Part shown: in pieces, positions 52,901 to 55,900 of the stretch | How positions within the stretch are numbered: position 1 is the first letter of the stretch | Layout of the letters: each line of letters opens with the position of its first letter | NCBI GenBank assembly: GCA_041685355.1 | Contig: JAWLFY010000008.1 | Coordinates: forward strand, 5,631 to 69,630 | DNA: 64,000 nt | Reading direction: 5' to 3' | From: JAWLFY01 sp041685355 | Lineage (GTDB): Bacteria > Planctomycetota > Planctomycetia > Pirellulales > Pirellulaceae | The notes under the pieces: generated by a model | The model's input: the letters and a program-made list of their open reading frames with translations, nothing else | Databases searched by the model: none | What the model was told of the DNA's origin: nothing | Made by a program: the position numbers and the translations under genes

Positions 52901-55900
52901 TCTGGTCAGAGACGATCACCTCGGAAGCGACAACGGGTGATTCGATCGCGGGGACGTCCGATATTCGAGCGGTCTTCAGCGAGACGTCCGAGAGGACCCA
53001 GGTCGACGAGAACCAGACGTTGCAGGTTTCCGTCACGGAGAACATCACGAACGAAGCGGTGAGCCGACGCGTCCGTGATGCCTACGAGGGATCCGACGAG
53101 CTCACGCGAAACGACGTCCGCATCATCTCACGGCATGAGGAATCGTCGAACCAGGGGCAGCTGGCTGTGATTTCTGAACGCCGCGAAGAGGAATCCGTGG
53201 CAGATTCGCGCGAGAACCTCGTGACCGGTGCGAGTGAAGTGAACGAGTCGGTTTCGTATTCGGTCGAGCGAACTTCCACGTCGACGCTGGGCACCGAGTC
53301 GGTATGGCGCGAAAAGCAAACGCGTGGCATGGAAACGTCTCGATCCGCCGGTGATCTGATCGAGGGTGACTACGAATTGGTGACCGAATCAAAAACGGAG
53401 ACATCCGAGACGTCACGTTTGGAGAACAACACTCTGCGCGTGATCGGGACATCGGTCATTCATACGGAACGGGACGAAACGCAATCCGGAAATCGTCACA
53501 CCGGAGATTTCGAACGCGTCGCGGCGGCCACAACGGCATTCACCGCGGAAAGCCGGGAAGAGAATCAGCTGCGGGTCGTCGATTCAGAAGTCGAGGCGAC
53601 AACGACGACCGTGGAATCCGCGAGCGGGAACGAGATCAGCGGCGTTGTCGCGATGACTCGTGACGACGAAACCGAGCGTTCGGCGGAGACGACGGAGACG
53701 GCGGAGACGATGGAGACGGCGGAGCGAACGATGCCGTTCTCCTCGAATCGTGTGACGGAATCGGTGCGCACCGGGGTTGAGTCGACGGAGGACCGGCTGC
53801 TGGGGGACTTTGACCAGACGGTTTCGCGGTCCGCGGACACCGTGTTCGAAGAAACCTACGATTTCCTCGGGTTGGTCGCGGCTCGCCGATCGACGACGCG
53901 GTCGGAATCAGACGTTTCGACGACGGGGAACGTCTATGCCGGGACGTCGGAAGCGACCGGAAGCGAGCATTCCGTGACAAGCCGCGAGGCGACCGAAGAG
54001 AACCGCGGGGTGTCGACTCATGTGGTTGCGAACGTCACCGAAAGCGTCCGTTCCACTCGGCAGCAGAACGAGATCACGGGGGACTATGACGAAGTCGAAA
54101 CGCGGGAGTCGGTTCTCGCCGCCGCCGAGTCGGGAACGAATCGTTCGTTCCGCCTGGACGTTGCCACCGACCAGACCACTCACTCGGAGCACACACGCGT
54201 TGGCAATATGGTCACCGGCGTTTATCTCGCCACCGAGTCCGTCGAGGCGATCATGTCCGAAAACGAGTCGATTGACCACGGAACGGTATCCGAGACTTTC
54301 GACCGAAATGTTTTCGTGACGACGATGACGACTCGCATGGGGAACTCGGTTGACGGCGAGTACTCGATTCAGGTGTCGGGCTCTGAGTCACGTCTGGCAT
54401 CCGGGATTCATCTCAATCAAACGCTGCGGGTCGAATCGTCCGAGGAATCGGAGTCGGTGACGGAGGTGTCCGAGTCAGGAAATGACCGGAGTGGTGCTTA
54501 CGACCGCGACGAGTCGACGCACCGTTCGGTCGAGTCGATTCGCAAGGCGGACAACCGTGGGGTGACGGAAACGACGGTTCAATCGCGATCGACCCAGAGC
54601 AGCCGGCGACGGATCGGGAATCGGGTTTCGGGCGATTACACCGAGGAATCGACGTCCGCGGGGAGCGAGTCGACGTCGTCGTCGGAGGTGATAGCGGATC
54701 GTACCACGGACCGGACGGATACAGGCAGTTTCACACGCGTCCGGTCGGAGTCGGGGAACGACGTGACGACGGCGTGGACGGCCATCGAGAGCGTCGAGGG
54801 GCAACGGACGAGCAACGATTTGAGTGTCACGGGTGCCGGACCCGACGACGCGACCGTCGTGCGGACCGATTCGTCCACGACGGAGGAATCGGGGAACCGG
54901 GCCACAGGCGTTTACGAGCGGGCGACGTCTTCGATCACGACGGTCGAGACGACGGAGGTGGGCCGGCGTGTCGGGGAGTACGACGTCGCGAGTCGCGTCG
55001 TCGTCGCATCGGACGTCCACGAATCGGGCAACGCCGTGGCGGGCGACTATCGGTCCGCATCCGTGCAGACCCATGAATCGGAGTCGGATCGATACCGGAA
55101 GAAGGCTGGCGAGGGCGGCTTGACCCTCACGGAGCGAACGCGGGTTTCGACAAACTCGAGTGAAGAAGGGAACGTGATTTCGGGTACGTACGAACGTGTC
55201 ACGAACTCCATCATGAACGCGGAAGTTGGGCAAACGCTTCGGAGTGGCGACGGACTTCACGACCAGCGAGTGAGCGAGCAGACGTCGGAGACGGAAAAGT
55301 TCGTGGAGACGGGTGACCAGATAGCCGGGACGTTTCGGCGGACGTCGGAGTCGTCTCGTGTGACGAGCTTGACGCAGTCCGGGACCGTCTCGGGATTTTC
55401 GCTTGAGTACGCGTCGGCCGTCGATACGAGCCTCAGTACGGTCACCTTCGGCAATCGAGTCACGGGGATCGCGAGTCACGAGACCTCCGCCGTCGATGAG
55501 TATTTTTTCGATTCCGATCGGGAGCATGGCGACCAGTTCGTCACGCGGACCGAAGGGAGCGGACGCCGGGTGCGCGCGGTGTCGGTCACCGGCGACACGT
55601 TGATCGGCGAAGTCGAGCGAACGACGTCAGGAACCGATTCTTATCGATTGGCACAATCGGGGAGCGATGCGACGGGCGTGTTTGCGGTCGACTTGACCGG
55701 CGAAGAAAGCTACGCCGAATCGGAGAGGACGCTCGGCACTTCGGGCACCTTCGTACGCGTGACGGACGTGTCCGGGATCGCGACGGGGGAACGATCGGTC
55801 GGCGGAGTTGCGAATTCGGTCGTTCACGCGGTGGATCAGGTTGTCACGCAGTCGGGGAGCTACCTCGACGGCACCGTCGAGATCGAGTTCGTCGGGCCGG

